Of a stretch of 44,475 nucleotides of DNA, positions 24,648 to 33,765 are shown piece after piece. Where the stretch lies: the NCBI GenBank assembly GCA_011389555.1, contig JAABUD010000134.1, forward strand, positions 1 through 44,475, in the 5' to 3' direction. The stretch's first letter is position 1; every line of letters starts with the position of its first letter. Both the position numbers and the translations under genes were made by a program. The notes under the pieces were generated by a model. That model was given only the letters and a program-made list of their open reading frames with translations, had not been told where the DNA came from and ran no database searches. The DNA comes from Desulfotignum sp. (lineage in GTDB: Bacteria > Desulfobacterota > Desulfobacteria > Desulfobacterales > Desulfobacteraceae).

Positions 24648-26462
24648 ATGAGCCTTTGGCAACTGCATACCCAATGCCGGAAAGGGCTGGTGCTTGCGGG
24701 GATCATGATCTGTGTCTTTCTGTTTTGTGCGGGTTTTCTGGAAACCGTCACGGCATCGGTCCCCAGACAGGAATACCTGGCTGCGGATGCTGCGTTCAAA
24801 AAACTGCGCCATTCAGCGGTCAAACGCCAGAAAGTCTCGGAATGGCTGCACTGCATTCATCTTTACGAGGCCATATACAAAACCCATCCCCAGAGCACCT
24901 GGGCCCCGGCCGGCATGTACCGGGCAGCGGAGCTCTACCTGCAACTGTTTACCCTTTCCAATGATACCGTTTTCCGAACCCGGGCCGTTGACCTGCTGGT
25001 GCGAATCCGGAACAAATACCGGTCTTCCGCGTATAATGAACGCGCGGCATCTCAGCTCAAATCGCTTTCAGAAAATCCGGACCCCAAAACCCACCCTCCC
25101 CGGCATATCCGTTCCAAAAAAGCGGAAACCCAAAAAGAACAGTTTTTCGAAATCACACCAGATTCCGGACCGGCAGATTCATCGGATCAGACGGCCCGTT
25201 TTGATCAGCAGACCACCCGGCTTGAGGCCATTTTGCAGGATTCATCCCCGGACACAAAAAAAAATCAGGATGTCCAGAAAAACGCCCCTGTTTCTGACAA
25301 AACCGGACCGGACGCCTATATCACGGATCTGCGGTTCTGGTCCAACCCGGAATACACCCGCATCGTCATCAACGCGGACCAGGACCGGTCATTTTCCCAT
25401 CATCTGCTCAAAAAAGATCCAGACCTGAACATCCAGTTCCAGCGTCTCTACGTGGACATTCCCCGGGCCCTTCTGGGAAAAGGGGTGGCAGAACACACGC
25501 CCATCAATGACGATTTGCTCAAGCAGGCCCGGGCCGGCCAGTATCTGCCCCATACCGTGCGGGTGGTGGTGGATATCAAATCCTTTGAAAATTATAAAAT
25601 ATTTTCCTTGAAAGACCCTTTCCGGATTGTCATCGATGTGTGGGGCAAAGGCAACGGCGCCGCAGATCCGGGCCAGGCATCTCAAACCGCGGCACAAACC
25701 GGCGAGTTATTGAAAAACAGCCCCACGACCACCGACAATCTCAAGTCCTCGGATATTGCCCGGCAGCTGGCTCTGGGCGTACATAAAATCGTGATCGATC
25801 CGGGTCACGGGGGCAGTGATCCCGGGGCACCGGGCTATGCCAAAGGGGTCTGGGAAAAAGAGATTGTGCTGAAACTGGCCCACAACCTGGCGGACAAACT
25901 TCGGGACCGGCTGCACTGTACCGTGATCCTCACCCGGGACAGGGATACAAAATTGACACTGGAAGAACGCACGGCCATTGCCAACACCCAGCGGGCCGAT
26001 CTGTTCATTTCCCTGCACACCAACGCGGCCCGCAATAAAAACCTGGCCGGAATCGAGACCTATCTTTTGAACCTGGCCACGGACGAACAGGCCATTGCCG
26101 TGGCTGCCAGAGAGAATGCCACATCCAAAAAAAATATTTCCGATCTGGAATTTATTTTGAGCGATTTAATGAAACACGCCAAAATCGGTGAATCCACCCG
26201 CCTGGCCAATGATGTTCATCAGTCTCTGGTTCAGGGAATGAAAAAAAAATATTCAAAAATAATTGACCTGGGCGTGAAACAGGCCCCGTTTTATGTGCTT
26301 TTGGGGGCGCGCATGCCTGCCATTCTCGTTGAAACCTCATTCATATCCAACAAACGGGAATGTGAACGGCTGCTGGATCCCGACTACCAGGACGCGCTGT
26401 GTGATGCCATCGCCACGGGGGTCCAGACATATGTGGATGCCACCAATCCCCGGCAATTATGA
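24648..26462 (+). CDS. N-acetylmuramoyl-L-alanine amidase with AMIN domain
   Basis: This 604-residue periplasmic enzyme removes stem peptides from peptidoglycan. Residues 15-37 form a signal or membrane-anchor helix. Residues 40-145 look like an alpha-helical repeat region with a tol-pal/TPR flavour. An AMIN domain spans about 225-330 (ITDLRFWSNPEYTRIVINAD), and Amidase_3 spans about 380-600 with HKIVIDPGHGG (zinc His), SLHTNAA (zinc His) and ILVETSFISN (catalytic Glu). It belongs to the AmiC group that acts in septum splitting. Confidence 0.92.
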   Translation: MSLWQLHTQCRKGLVLAGIMICVFLFCAGFLETVTASVPRQEYLAADAAFKKLRHSAVKRQKVSEWLHCIHLYEAIYKTHPQSTWAPAGMYRAAELYLQLFTLSNDTVFRTRAVDLLVRIRNKYRSSAYNERAASQLKSLSENPDPKTHPPRHIRSKKAETQKEQFFEITPDSGPADSSDQTARFDQQTTRLEAILQDSSPDTKKNQDVQKNAPVSDKTGPDAYITDLRFWSNPEYTRIVINADQDRSFSHHLLKKDPDLNIQFQRLYVDIPRALLGKGVAEHTPINDDLLKQARAGQYLPHTVRVVVDIKSFENYKIFSLKDPFRIVIDVWGKGNGAADPGQASQTAAQTGELLKNSPTTTDNLKSSDIARQLALGVHKIVIDPGHGGSDPGAPGYAKGVWEKEIVLKLAHNLADKLRDRLHCTVILTRDRDTKLTLEERTAIANTQRADLFISLHTNAARNKNLAGIETYLLNLATDEQAIAVAARENATSKKNISDLEFILSDLMKHAKIGESTRLANDVHQSLVQGMKKKYSKIIDLGVKQAPFYVLLGARMPAILVETSFISNKRECERLLDPDYQDALCDAIATGVQTYVDATNPRQL

Positions 26463-26509
26463 CCCATGAACCGAGACACCAACCGTCAGAAAAAAAAGGA
26501 GATACGATC

Positions 26510-27298
26510 ATGTCTTTTGAAACCATTTTATTTACATCAGAAAACCACATCGCCCTGATACAGTTCAACCGCCCCAGGGCGTTGAACGCATTGAACAATC
26601 AACTGTTCGACGAACTGGACCAGGCTCTGGACCAGGTGGCGGCCGACGGGGATCTCCGGGTGCTGGTTCTCACCGGGGCCGGAGAAAAAGCGTTTGTGGC
26701 GGGCGCGGACATTGTGGAACTGAGCCGCATGACCCCGCTCCAGGGCAAAAATTTTTCCAGAAAAGGGCAAAAGGTGTTTTCCAAAATCGAACACCTGCCC
26801 ATCCCGGCCATTGCCGCAGTCAACGGATATGCACTGGGCGGCGGGTCTGAAGCGGCCCTGGCCTGTGATTTCATCTATGCGTCTGAAAAAGCCGTGTTCG
26901 GGTTGCCGGAAATCACCCTGGGCCTGATACCGGGGTTCGGCGGCACCCAGCGCCTGGCGCGCCTGGTGGGAACCAACCGGGCCAGAGAAATGGTGTTTAC
27001 CGGCAAAAACATCACGGCCCAGCAGGCGTATGAATTCGGCATGGTCAACCAGGTCTGTGCGCCGGACCAGCTCATGGACACGGTGATGAAAACCGCCGGG
27101 CTTATCGCCTCCCGGGGCCGGGCATCGTTGCGGGCTGCCAAGGAAGTGATTCTCAACGGCGGCAATGTGGACCTGGAAACCGGGTGCCGGATTGAAAACG
27201 ATGCGTTCGGCCTGACCATGTCCAGTGAGGATGCAACAGAAGGTACCACCGCATTTCTTGAAAAGCGAAAACCTCAATTCAAAGGAACACTTGACTAA
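26510..27298 (+). CDS. Enoyl-CoA hydratase (crotonase)
   Basis: This 262-residue crotonase-fold enzyme hydrates trans-2-enoyl-CoA. Oxyanion-hole segments are [15 protein letters not shown] near residue 58 and [10 protein letters not shown] near 104. The glutamates used for water addition are present in GGSEAAL and [18 protein letters not shown]. The ATG at 26510 is preceded by AAAAAAGGAG; an in-frame ATG at 26459 would overlap the amidase gene. It lies just ahead of paaK and the ACT gene, which suggests a shared role in CoA-thioester metabolism. Confidence 0.92.
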   Translation: MSFETILFTSENHIALIQFNRPRALNALNNQLFDELDQALDQVAADGDLRVLVLTGAGEKAFVAGADIVELSRMTPLQGKNFSRKGQKVFSKIEHLPIPAIAAVNGYALGGGSEAALACDFIYASEKAVFGLPEITLGLIPGFGGTQRLARLVGTNRAREMVFTGKNITAQQAYEFGMVNQVCAPDQLMDTVMKTAGLIASRGRASLRAAKEVILNGGNVDLETGCRIENDAFGLTMSSEDATEGTTAFLEKRKPQFKGTLD

Positions 27299-27319
27299 CC
27301 CGGCCCTGTTTCGGCCGGG
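27299..27319 (+). promoter_or_regulatory. Intercistronic hairpin before paaK
   Basis: CCCGGCC and GGCCGGG form a perfect 7-bp GC stem with a 7-nt loop, directly after the crotonase stop codon. No T-run follows, so partial termination or mRNA stabilisation is more likely than full termination. Confidence 0.5.
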
Positions 27320-27351
27320 CGGAAAGCATGTTTGCAAAAAAGGAACCCTTC

Positions 27352-28656
27352 ATGCCCATTTTTGATATTGATTTTGAAACCATGCCCAGGGAGGGCCTGG
27401 AAGCGATCCAGTTACGACGGTTACAGACAACCATTGCGCGTGTGTACGCCACGGTGCCGTTTTACAGGCAGCAATTTGACAACGCAAAAATCACTCCCGA
27501 AGACATCCAGTCTCTGGATGACCTGCAAAAAATCCCGTTCACCACCAAACAGGATTTACGGGACAACTATCCCTACGGCATGTTCGCGGTTCCCATGGAA
27601 CAGGTGGTGAGAATTCATGCCTCTTCGGGCACCACGGGCCAGCCCACGGTGGTGGGATATACCCGACGGGATGTGGACACCTGGGCCGATCTCATGGCCC
27701 GAAGCCTGGCTGCGGCCGGTGCCGGGGCCGGAGATATTATCCACAATGCGTTTGGTTATGGGTTGTTCACCGGTGGCCTGGGCGCCCACTATGGGGCGGA
27801 GCGGCTGGGGGCTTCGGTCATTCCGGTTTCCGGTGGGAACACCAGACGTCAGATCACGATTATGAAAGATTTCAAACCCACCATTTTATGCGGTACCCCG
27901 TCCTATATCCTTCACCTGGCGGAAGTGGCCGATGACATGGGGGTAAATTTCAAAAATCTGTTCTTCAAATCCGGAATTTTCGGCGCGGAACCCTGGACGG
28001 AACACATGCGCCAGGAACTGGAATCCAAACTTTATCTCAAGGCCGTGGATATTTATGGACTCAGTGAAATCATCGGACCGGGTGTGTCCATTGAATGCAA
28101 AGAGGAACAAAACGGGCTTCACGTGTTCGAGGATCATTTCATTGTGGAAGTCATCGACCCGGATACCGGTGAAGTCCTGCCCTGTGGAGAATCCGGAGAA
28201 CTGGTATTCACTTCTTTGACCAAAGAAGCGTTTCCCGTGATCCGGTACCGCACCCGGGACATTTCCTCTTTGAACCCGACCCCGTGTTCCTGCGGCCGCA
28301 CCTTTGTCCGCATGACCAAGCCGGCCGGCCGGACCGATGACATGCTGATCATCCGGGGGGTCAATGTGTTTCCGTCCCAGATCGAAAGCGTGCTCATGGA
28401 AAACCAGACGATCCGCCCCCATTACCAGCTGGAAGTGGATCGAAAAGGAAACCTGGATACCCTGACGGTGAATGTGGAAATCAATGAAGGGGTTTTCAGT
28501 GACGACATCAAAAGCCTTCAGGCCATGGAAAACAAGATCGCCATGGACATCAAGGAAACCTTAGGGGTTTCGGCCCGGGTGAGGCTGGTGGAGCCCAAAG
28601 CGATCCAGCGCAGCCAGGGAAAAGCGGTCCGTGTGATTGACAAACGAAATTTATAA
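27352..28656 (+). CDS. paaK: Phenylacetate-CoA ligase (AMP-forming)
   Basis: This 434-residue member of the ANL superfamily forms an acyl-adenylate and then the CoA thioester of phenylacetate or a related aryl acid. [16 protein letters not shown] is the P-loop near residue 88, YGLSE is the A5 motif near 234, YRTRD is near 300, and the C-terminal subdomain carries the [14 protein letters not shown] hinge. [15 protein letters not shown] near the start matches PaaK N-termini. I chose the ATG at 27352 because AAGGA lies 8 nt upstream; one at 27328 is also possible. In anaerobes PaaK often works downstream of aromatic 2-oxoacid oxidation. Confidence 0.93.
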   Translation: MPIFDIDFETMPREGLEAIQLRRLQTTIARVYATVPFYRQQFDNAKITPEDIQSLDDLQKIPFTTKQDLRDNYPYGMFAVPMEQVVRIHASSGTTGQPTVVGYTRRDVDTWADLMARSLAAAGAGAGDIIHNAFGYGLFTGGLGAHYGAERLGASVIPVSGGNTRRQITIMKDFKPTILCGTPSYILHLAEVADDMGVNFKNLFFKSGIFGAEPWTEHMRQELESKLYLKAVDIYGLSEIIGPGVSIECKEEQNGLHVFEDHFIVEVIDPDTGEVLPCGESGELVFTSLTKEAFPVIRYRTRDISSLNPTPCSCGRTFVRMTKPAGRTDDMLIIRGVNVFPSQIESVLMENQTIRPHYQLEVDRKGNLDTLTVNVEINEGVFSDDIKSLQAMENKIAMDIKETLGVSARVRLVEPKAIQRSQGKAVRVIDKRNL

Positions 28657-28670
28657 CAGAGGAGATCCAC

Positions 28671-29102
28671 ATGCTTGCCGAACAGATATCCATATTCATC
28701 GAAAACAAGGAAGGCCGGCTGGCGGAAGTTACCGCCATTGTAAGGGATGCCGGGGTGAACATCCGGGCGTTGTCTCTGGCGGACACCACCGATTTCGGGG
28801 TGCTGCGTCTCATTGTCAATGACAACGAGGCCGCGGAACAGGCCCTGCGCAAGGAAGGATTCACCGTGGGGAGAACCAAGGTGCTGGCCGTGGAGGTGGC
28901 GGACGAGCCCGGGGGGCTGAACAAGGTGCTGGATCCGCTGTGGATGCAGAACGTCAATGTGGAATATATGTACGCCTTTGCCAATCCCCAGTGCAAAAAC
29001 GCCATCATGGTGTTCCGGTTCGACGACCATGAAAAGGCGCTCCAGATCTTAGGCGAGCATCAGATCAAAGTGATCACCGCCGAAGAGATCTCCAGCCTGT
29101 GA
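28671..29102 (+). CDS. Tandem ACT-domain protein paired with PaaK
   Basis: This 143-residue protein consists of two ACT domains (about 1-68 and 70-140) with EGRLAEVTAIVRDAGVNIRALSLAD in the first and EPGGLNKVLDPLWMQNVNVEYMYAF in the second. ACT domains bind amino acids as regulatory ligands. Pairs of PaaK and such ACT proteins are common in archaea and anaerobic bacteria, often beside indolepyruvate ferredoxin oxidoreductase, so it probably senses an aromatic amino acid. GAGGAGATCC precedes the ATG, 14 bp after paaK. Confidence 0.85.
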   Translation: MLAEQISIFIENKEGRLAEVTAIVRDAGVNIRALSLADTTDFGVLRLIVNDNEAAEQALRKEGFTVGRTKVLAVEVADEPGGLNKVLDPLWMQNVNVEYMYAFANPQCKNAIMVFRFDDHEKALQILGEHQIKVITAEEISSL

Positions 29103-29111
29103 CCGTGTCGC

Positions 29112-30044
29112 TCACAAGAGCGCTTTGTCGTTCATGCTGACTTTTCTCACCAGATCCCGGTAATCGGCCGAAGCCGTGGATCCCGGCGCAAATTCAAAAA
29201 TGGATTGGCCAAACGACGGGGCCTCTGCCAGGATTTCATTGTAGCGGACAGGGGTGCAGATGGTATCGGGATACAATTTTTTCAACTGGCTGTACAGGGT
29301 CTGGGGTCCCTGGATGCGGATATCCAGAAATGTGGGGACAATATATTTGAGTTCAATCTCCCTGCGGTATTTCTGGATAGACGCCAGGCTTTTCAAAAAT
29401 TCGGACAGGCCGTGGAGGGGCATCACCTCCAGGGCCACCGGCACCAGGACCTCGGTGGCATAAAACAGCACGTTGACAATCAACTGGTCCCATCCGGGCG
29501 CCGTGTCAATGATAATAAAGTCATACTGCGTGTCCAGGGGTGACAGGGCTTCGGAAAGAGCCCACTCCGCACCGAAACTTTTCCGGTCAATGATCCGCTT
29601 GACCCCGGCCAGAGATCTTCCCCCGCCCAGAAGCCACAGGTTTTTCCGGGCCTGCAGAATGCATTCTTCCGGTGTCAGCTCCCCGGTGAGCAGTTCCGTC
29701 AGGCCGGCCCCCGGTTTTCGGCCCAGCATGTACGCGGACTGGCCCTGGGTATCGGTATCCACCAGCAGCACCCGGTACCCGGCCAGGGCCAGGCCGCAGC
29801 TCAGGTTCACCGATGTGGTGGTTTTCCCCACCCCGCCCTTGCTCAATGTCACGCATATCTTTCTGGCCCGATGTTCCAAACCGGGTGGGTCCCGCCGGTC
29901 CGACAACGGGTCCTTCATGACCGGGAATCTGTGTTTACATGCCTTGCAGGTGGCCACAAGCTTTTTCCCGGAAGACAGATAAGGGGAGAGGACCTCCGGA
30001 CTGACCTTGTGCTTTCTTGTGCATTTGGGGCAGATGATAATCAC
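29112..30044 (-). CDS. ParA/Soj-like ATPase with N-terminal zinc ribbon
   Basis: This 310-residue protein opens with an MJ0042-type zinc ribbon (CPKC...CKAC, residues 5-38) and then a deviant Walker A (SKGGVGKTTTSVNL near residue 69), a switch I/II region (VDTDTQGQSA) and IIDTAPGWD. It is a ParA/MinD-family ATPase, but no ParB gene follows. It is the last of three genes linked by 4-bp ATGA overlaps (PilZ, unknown, ParA), which suggests a role in positioning a surface or c-di-GMP-controlled structure rather than chromosome partition. That is inference. Confidence 0.85.
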   Translation of the reverse strand: MIIICPKCTRKHKVSPEVLSPYLSSGKKLVATCKACKHRFPVMKDPLSDRRDPPGLEHRARKICVTLSKGGVGKTTTSVNLSCGLALAGYRVLLVDTDTQGQSAYMLGRKPGAGLTELLTGELTPEECILQARKNLWLLGGGRSLAGVKRIIDRKSFGAEWALSEALSPLDTQYDFIIIDTAPGWDQLIVNVLFYATEVLVPVALEVMPLHGLSEFLKSLASIQKYRREIELKYIVPTFLDIRIQGPQTLYSQLKKLYPDTICTPVRYNEILAEAPSFGQSIFEFAPGSTASADYRDLVRKVSMNDKALL

Positions 30045-30355
30045 CTTGAATCCTCCTTTTTCAGCTCTTTGAGAATCGCATCCACGGCAATCCCCACAAT
30101 CTGCTTCATGGAAACCCGCCTGCTTTTCCCCAGCGATACCCGCAGCCTTGTTCTGCCTTTATTCTCCCACACCTGAACAGACACATTGTCCCGGGTCACC
30201 TTCCAGGAATCGGTGTCAGGACCTGAAAAGCTGTCATTTTCTTCATCCATGGAGCCACTGCGGTAGATCAGGCAATCCAGTTCCCGGGTGAGGTCTTTGT
30301 CCTCACCACCCTTTCCGGACAGGATTTTTCCCATAATATCTTTTTTCTGATTCAT
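30041..30355 (-). CDS. Small protein of unknown function between PilZ and ParA
   Basis: This 104-residue hydrophilic protein has an acidic middle (SMDEENDSFSGPDTDSW) and a C-terminal half predicted to be beta strands then a helix (RLRVSLGKSRRVSMKQIVGIAVDAILKEL). I do not recognise the family. The start ATG at 30355 overlaps the PilZ stop and its own stop overlaps the ParA start, both as ATGA. This tight coupling argues that it is a real gene working with its neighbours. Confidence 0.7.
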   Translation of the reverse strand: MNQKKDIMGKILSGKGGEDKDLTRELDCLIYRSGSMDEENDSFSGPDTDSWKVTRDNVSVQVWENKGRTRLRVSLGKSRRVSMKQIVGIAVDAILKELKKEDSR

Positions 30356-30756
30356 TTTTCCTCTTCCGGTGATGCCAGCACTTGCTTTTTCAGCCGGGCC
30401 AGCTCTTGTTCCAGCATCGTTTTCTGTGACTCGGACAGATCGATCCACTGAATACCGAACTGCCACAGACCCGTGTCATGGATGGCGCAATGAACGACTT
30501 TCCCGGTCAGTTCCGTCAACCGGGTATCTTTGACATTCAGCTGGCAGGCATCCAATAAATCTCCGACCGCAAATGCCTGATTGTCTTCGACAAGAATACC
30601 GATCCCTCCCAGACCGATGTCTGACACCGGGCAGGTAATGGATGAAACAATGGCAGAAATGGGTTCTTTCTCACCCACAGGCACCCGAAAGGCTTGGCGG
30701 ACCGGGTTTTCGGACTCTTCGGGTACAGGAAAAAATTCAATGGTTGAATGACTCAT
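30352..30756 (-). CDS. PilZ-domain protein
   Basis: This 134-residue protein has a PilZ fold signature: RQAFRVPVGEKEPI (RxxxR-like, residues 20-35), then DIGLGGIGILVE matching the D/NxSxxG strand, and LTGKVVHCAIHDTGLWQFGIQWIDL at the end of the barrel. PilZ domains bind cyclic di-GMP. The first motif is incomplete by eye, so binding is uncertain. The ATG at 30756 follows GGAGGGGGTT, which decides the start over an upstream in-frame ATG. Confidence 0.78.
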   Translation of the reverse strand: MSHSTIEFFPVPEESENPVRQAFRVPVGEKEPISAIVSSITCPVSDIGLGGIGILVEDNQAFAVGDLLDACQLNVKDTRLTELTGKVVHCAIHDTGLWQFGIQWIDLSESQKTMLEQELARLKKQVLASPEEEK

Positions 30757-30780
30757 AACCCCCTCCATGGACTGAATACA

Positions 30781-30815
30781 AAAGGGTGCAGAACACATCG
30801 TGCCCTGCACCCTTT
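30781..30815 (-). terminator. Terminator of the atp F0 operon
   Basis: AAAGGGTGCAG (30781-30791) and CTGCACCCTTT (30805-30815) form a perfect 11-bp stem with a 13-nt loop, 45 bp past the end of atpE on the minus strand and followed there by TTTTG. It separates atpE from the PilZ gene. Confidence 0.75.
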
Positions 30816-30859
30816 GTCAGCTGTCTTGTTTTGAACGCGCGGTTACGCACGGCTCGACA

Positions 30860-31156
<297 letters not shown>

Positions 31157-31205
31157 TTATAACACAAACAAACGGGCTTCTTCCATTTCCCGTAAAAAAA
31201 CCGTA

Positions 31206-31895
31206 TCAATGCGCTTCTTCAATGGCCCCGGCAATATACATGGTGGACAGAAGAAAGAACACCAGGGCCTGGACCAGGCAGACAAACACGCCCAGGGCCA
31301 TGACCGGCAGCGGTGCCAGAAACATGCCGCCCAGCATGAGCAGAATGATCACCACCAGCTCTTTTCCCATGATATTGCCGAAAAGCCGGTATGTGAGAGA
31401 AAGCACCCGGGCGGTATGAGCAATGAGTTCAATGGGCAGAAACAGCGGGATCAGAAGCGGAACCGGCCCCAGAAAATGCTTGATATATTTGAACCCGTGC
31501 ATCGTGATGCCGATGACATGGCTCCACCCCACGGCAATGAGTGCCAGCGCCAGGGTGGTGTTCACACTGGCTGTGGGCGGATACAGGGCCGGTGCCAGGC
31601 CCATGAGATTGGCCACCAGGATGAACAGAAACAGGGTCAGCAGCAGGGGGTAGGATTTGCGTCCTTCCTCACCGGTGATACTGACCACGAAATCTTCAAG
31701 ACCGGAGATCAGCACTTCAAATACATTCTGAGCGGTATTCGGCACCAGAGAGACACTTTTGCCCGCCAGCCAGCCGAAAACTATCAGAACGATCATTGTG
31801 AGCCACATATATGTCACATGGGGATAATGAGCCGCCCATTCTTCCAAACCAAACAATCCAAACACAGATGTCATGAATAAATATGGGTGTTCCAC
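31206..31895 (-). CDS. atpB: ATP synthase F0 subunit a
   Basis: This 229-residue integral membrane stator subunit forms the ion half-channels. It has several hydrophobic helices and the conserved essential Arg in LTYRLFGNIMGKE near residue 171. The start is GTG at 31895, with AAGGAGG 9 nt upstream in the tail of the preceding gene. It lies between atpI and atpE. Confidence 0.95.
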   Translation of the reverse strand: MEHPYLFMTSVFGLFGLEEWAAHYPHVTYMWLTMIVLIVFGWLAGKSVSLVPNTAQNVFEVLISGLEDFVVSITGEEGRKSYPLLLTLFLFILVANLMGLAPALYPPTASVNTTLALALIAVGWSHVIGITMHGFKYIKHFLGPVPLLIPLFLPIELIAHTARVLSLTYRLFGNIMGKELVVIILLMLGGMFLAPLPVMALGVFVCLVQALVFFLLSTMYIAGAIEEAH

Positions 31896-31896
31896 C

Positions 31897-32301
31897 TTAT
31901 ACCGCCTCCTTAAAAAGTAATCGTGTCACCGCAAACAGTGTTACCAGGAACACGCTTGCAACCACCAATGAAAGCCCCGCCAGAAGTCCCAGCGGATGCA
32001 CCATATGATTTGCTATCAGCACAAAGATCACAACGCCGCTGACGGCAAACCGGATGAAATATTTTACCAGGACCTGCCCCATCAGGGACCGCCCTTTTTG
32101 TGAGACCTGATCGGGACAGATCGTTTGGGTGATGGTCCGCTTGAGCAGATGAAAATTGACGGCAACGATCAATCCACCGGCCATCACACCCAGATAAAAC
32201 GGCATGGAGGTGGTCATCACCGCCACCAGACCGCCCGCCACAAGCAGAAGCCAGTTGAATTTCACTGCACGATCAATCATGTCTGTCACGTTCCCTGTCA
32301 A
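31897..32301 (-). CDS. atpI: ATP synthase subunit I-like protein
   Basis: This 134-residue protein has four hydrophobic segments (about 17-36, 39-52, 81-102 and 106-127), as in AtpI/ATP-synt_I proteins that help assemble the c ring. The TTG at 32301 overlaps the atpZ stop; an ATG 7 codons in (32280) is an alternative start. It precedes atpB with a 1-bp gap. Confidence 0.75.
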   Translation of the reverse strand: MTGNVTDMIDRAVKFNWLLLVAGGLVAVMTTSMPFYLGVMAGGLIVAVNFHLLKRTITQTICPDQVSQKGRSLMGQVLVKYFIRFAVSGVVIFVLIANHMVHPLGLLAGLSLVVASVFLVTLFAVTRLLFKEAV

Positions 32302-32519
32302 AACTTCTTCCCTTTTTTACCGGCCCGGACAATGTTGCTGAATCCGGCGGCAATGCCGAGCAACAGCCCCACAAACATCAGGACCGGGGTTGTCTCAAAT
32401 TTTTTGTCCAGCCAGAGCCCCACTCCCAGGCCGATAAAGATGGACAAGGCCACCGATATTCCCAGACTGGCAAAATATCCCAGTTCCCGGATGGTGTTGC
32501 CGGTTTCCTTATTGGTCAT
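32298..32519 (-). CDS. atpZ: AtpZ/F0F1-ATPase accessory protein
   Basis: This 73-residue protein has two membrane helices and the motif GYFASLGISVALSIFIGLGVGLWLDKKFETTPVLMFVGLLLGIAAGF, which is typical of AtpZ/AtpQ proteins encoded at the front of F0 operons and implicated with AtpI in assembly or Mg2+/Ca2+ handling. The unit is atpZ-atpI-atpB-atpE. Subunits b and the F1 genes are absent, so F1 must be encoded elsewhere. Confidence 0.85.
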   Translation of the reverse strand: MTNKETGNTIRELGYFASLGISVALSIFIGLGVGLWLDKKFETTPVLMFVGLLLGIAAGFSNIVRAGKKGKKF

Positions 32520-32582
32520 CTCTTATCTTCCGCCTTTTGTTCATGGATCTTCTGGCAATCCAAAGATCACTTGTACAGTGTG

Positions 32583-32611
32583 CAAATACCATATGCTTCG
32601 GGTGAAGTCAA
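32583..32611 (-). promoter_or_regulatory. Promoter of the atp F0 operon
   Basis: On the minus strand TTGACT (32611-32606) and TATTTG (32588-32583) are separated by 17 bp, about 65 bp before atpZ and after the end of pgeF. Confidence 0.55.
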
Positions 32612-32644
32612 CGTGAAAAAACCGTTGCAGGTTCATTCTTTTTT

Positions 32645-33436
32645 TCATCCCAGAAGGCCGATGGCACAGGCAAACCGGCCGGTTGTTTTTTCTTTGCGAA
32701 AGGAAAAAAACAGGTCGGGCCGGCACCGGGTGCACAGGTTCATGCCAGAGATGTGATCCAGGATCAATCCTTTTGCCAGCAGCTGGTCCACAGACAGGGC
32801 CCAAAAATCAAACACCGCTTTTTCCGGGTGTTTATACTGCCACAGGTTTTGGGGAATCTCTTGCTTATAATGGATGAATTCCGCGCAGCAGGGCCCCAGA
32901 GACGGGGATATCCCGGCCAGGATCTGCTGTGGATCACACCCGAACCGGCCGATCATGATATCCACACACCGGCCGATGATGTTTGCCACGCTGCCCCGCC
33001 ATCCGGAATGTACATTGGCGATGACATGTTTGTGGGGATCCGCCAGCATCACGCCCTGGCAGTCCGCCACCTGGATCACCAGAGCCAGCCCGGTCTGGTC
33101 GGTCACCACGGCATCCGCTGTCAGAGCCGTTCCCGTCGCGGGGTGACCGGGTGCCCAGAACCGATCCGGGTCGATTGTCTCGTCTCTGGGCAGCACCAGA
33201 ACCTCGCTGCCATGGACCTGGTGTAAAAAAACCGCCCGGGGCATGCGCAACCATGACAGGATCCGATTCCGGTTTTCCGAAACCGCCGCTGGATCATCCC
33301 CGGTGCTGAATCCCACGTTCAGCGAGTCGAACGGCGGCCGGCTCACCCCGCCCCGGCGGAAAAACACCCCATGAACCAGGTGTGGGATGTCAGAAAAACA
33401 GGAGAATGTCATTTTTGGCCCGGCCATTGGTGTCAT
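32645..33436 (-). CDS. pgeF: PgeF/YfiH multicopper-like purine nucleoside phosphorylase
   Basis: This 263-residue protein belongs to the laccase-domain (DUF152/YfiH) family, now known to act on purine nucleosides and to edit peptidoglycan precursors. The metal ligands are visible in HQVHGSEV, VADCQGVML and NVHSGWRGS. The start is uncertain: ATGs at 33436 and 33427 both lie just after GGAAAGGAG. It is convergent with no partner and stands 125 bp before the atp promoter region. Confidence 0.88.
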   Translation of the reverse strand: MTPMAGPKMTFSCFSDIPHLVHGVFFRRGGVSRPPFDSLNVGFSTGDDPAAVSENRNRILSWLRMPRAVFLHQVHGSEVLVLPRDETIDPDRFWAPGHPATGTALTADAVVTDQTGLALVIQVADCQGVMLADPHKHVIANVHSGWRGSVANIIGRCVDIMIGRFGCDPQQILAGISPSLGPCCAEFIHYKQEIPQNLWQYKHPEKAVFDFWALSVDQLLAKGLILDHISGMNLCTRCRPDLFFSFRKEKTTGRFACAIGLLG

Positions 33437-33445
33437 GACTCCTTT

Positions 33446-33493
33446 CCAATGCTGTAATGATCCAATGCTGTAATGATCCAATGCTGTAATGAA
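33446..33493. repeat. Three tandem copies of a 16-bp repeat
   Basis: CCAATGCTGTAATGAT occurs three times head to tail (33446-33461, 33462-33477, 33478-33493, the last ending in A). It lies immediately upstream of pgeF in the spacer to the divergent response regulator gene. Function unknown; it could be a regulator-binding array or slippage product. Confidence 0.9.
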
Positions 33494-33607
33494 TGGATGA
33501 ACCCTCCGTATTGCATGTTTGATATTTTATGCTTACCCTATCGGATGGAAACAGAATCGGCAACCGGATTTTCATCTGTTTTCGATTTTTTGAACCCAGG
33601 TTGTTTA

Positions 33608-33636
33608 TTGACTTTTCAACAAAATGTAAGTAACTA
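33608..33636 (+). promoter_or_regulatory. Promoter of the response regulator gene
   Basis: TTGACT (33608-33613) and TAACTA (33631-33636) have a 17-bp spacer. It lies in the AT-rich gap 33494-33765, which holds no gene that I can see. The start codon is 130 bp downstream, leaving a long 5' leader. Confidence 0.5.
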
Positions 33637-33765
33637 ATTACAAGGAAAGATTGAATTGATACTGGATTTGATTTCATTAAAGAAAATCGGTTTTTTTCAA
33701 AAGATTATACATAAAAAGTTTATTGTAACCATTTTATAGAAAGCACCCAATAAGGAGAAACAATC

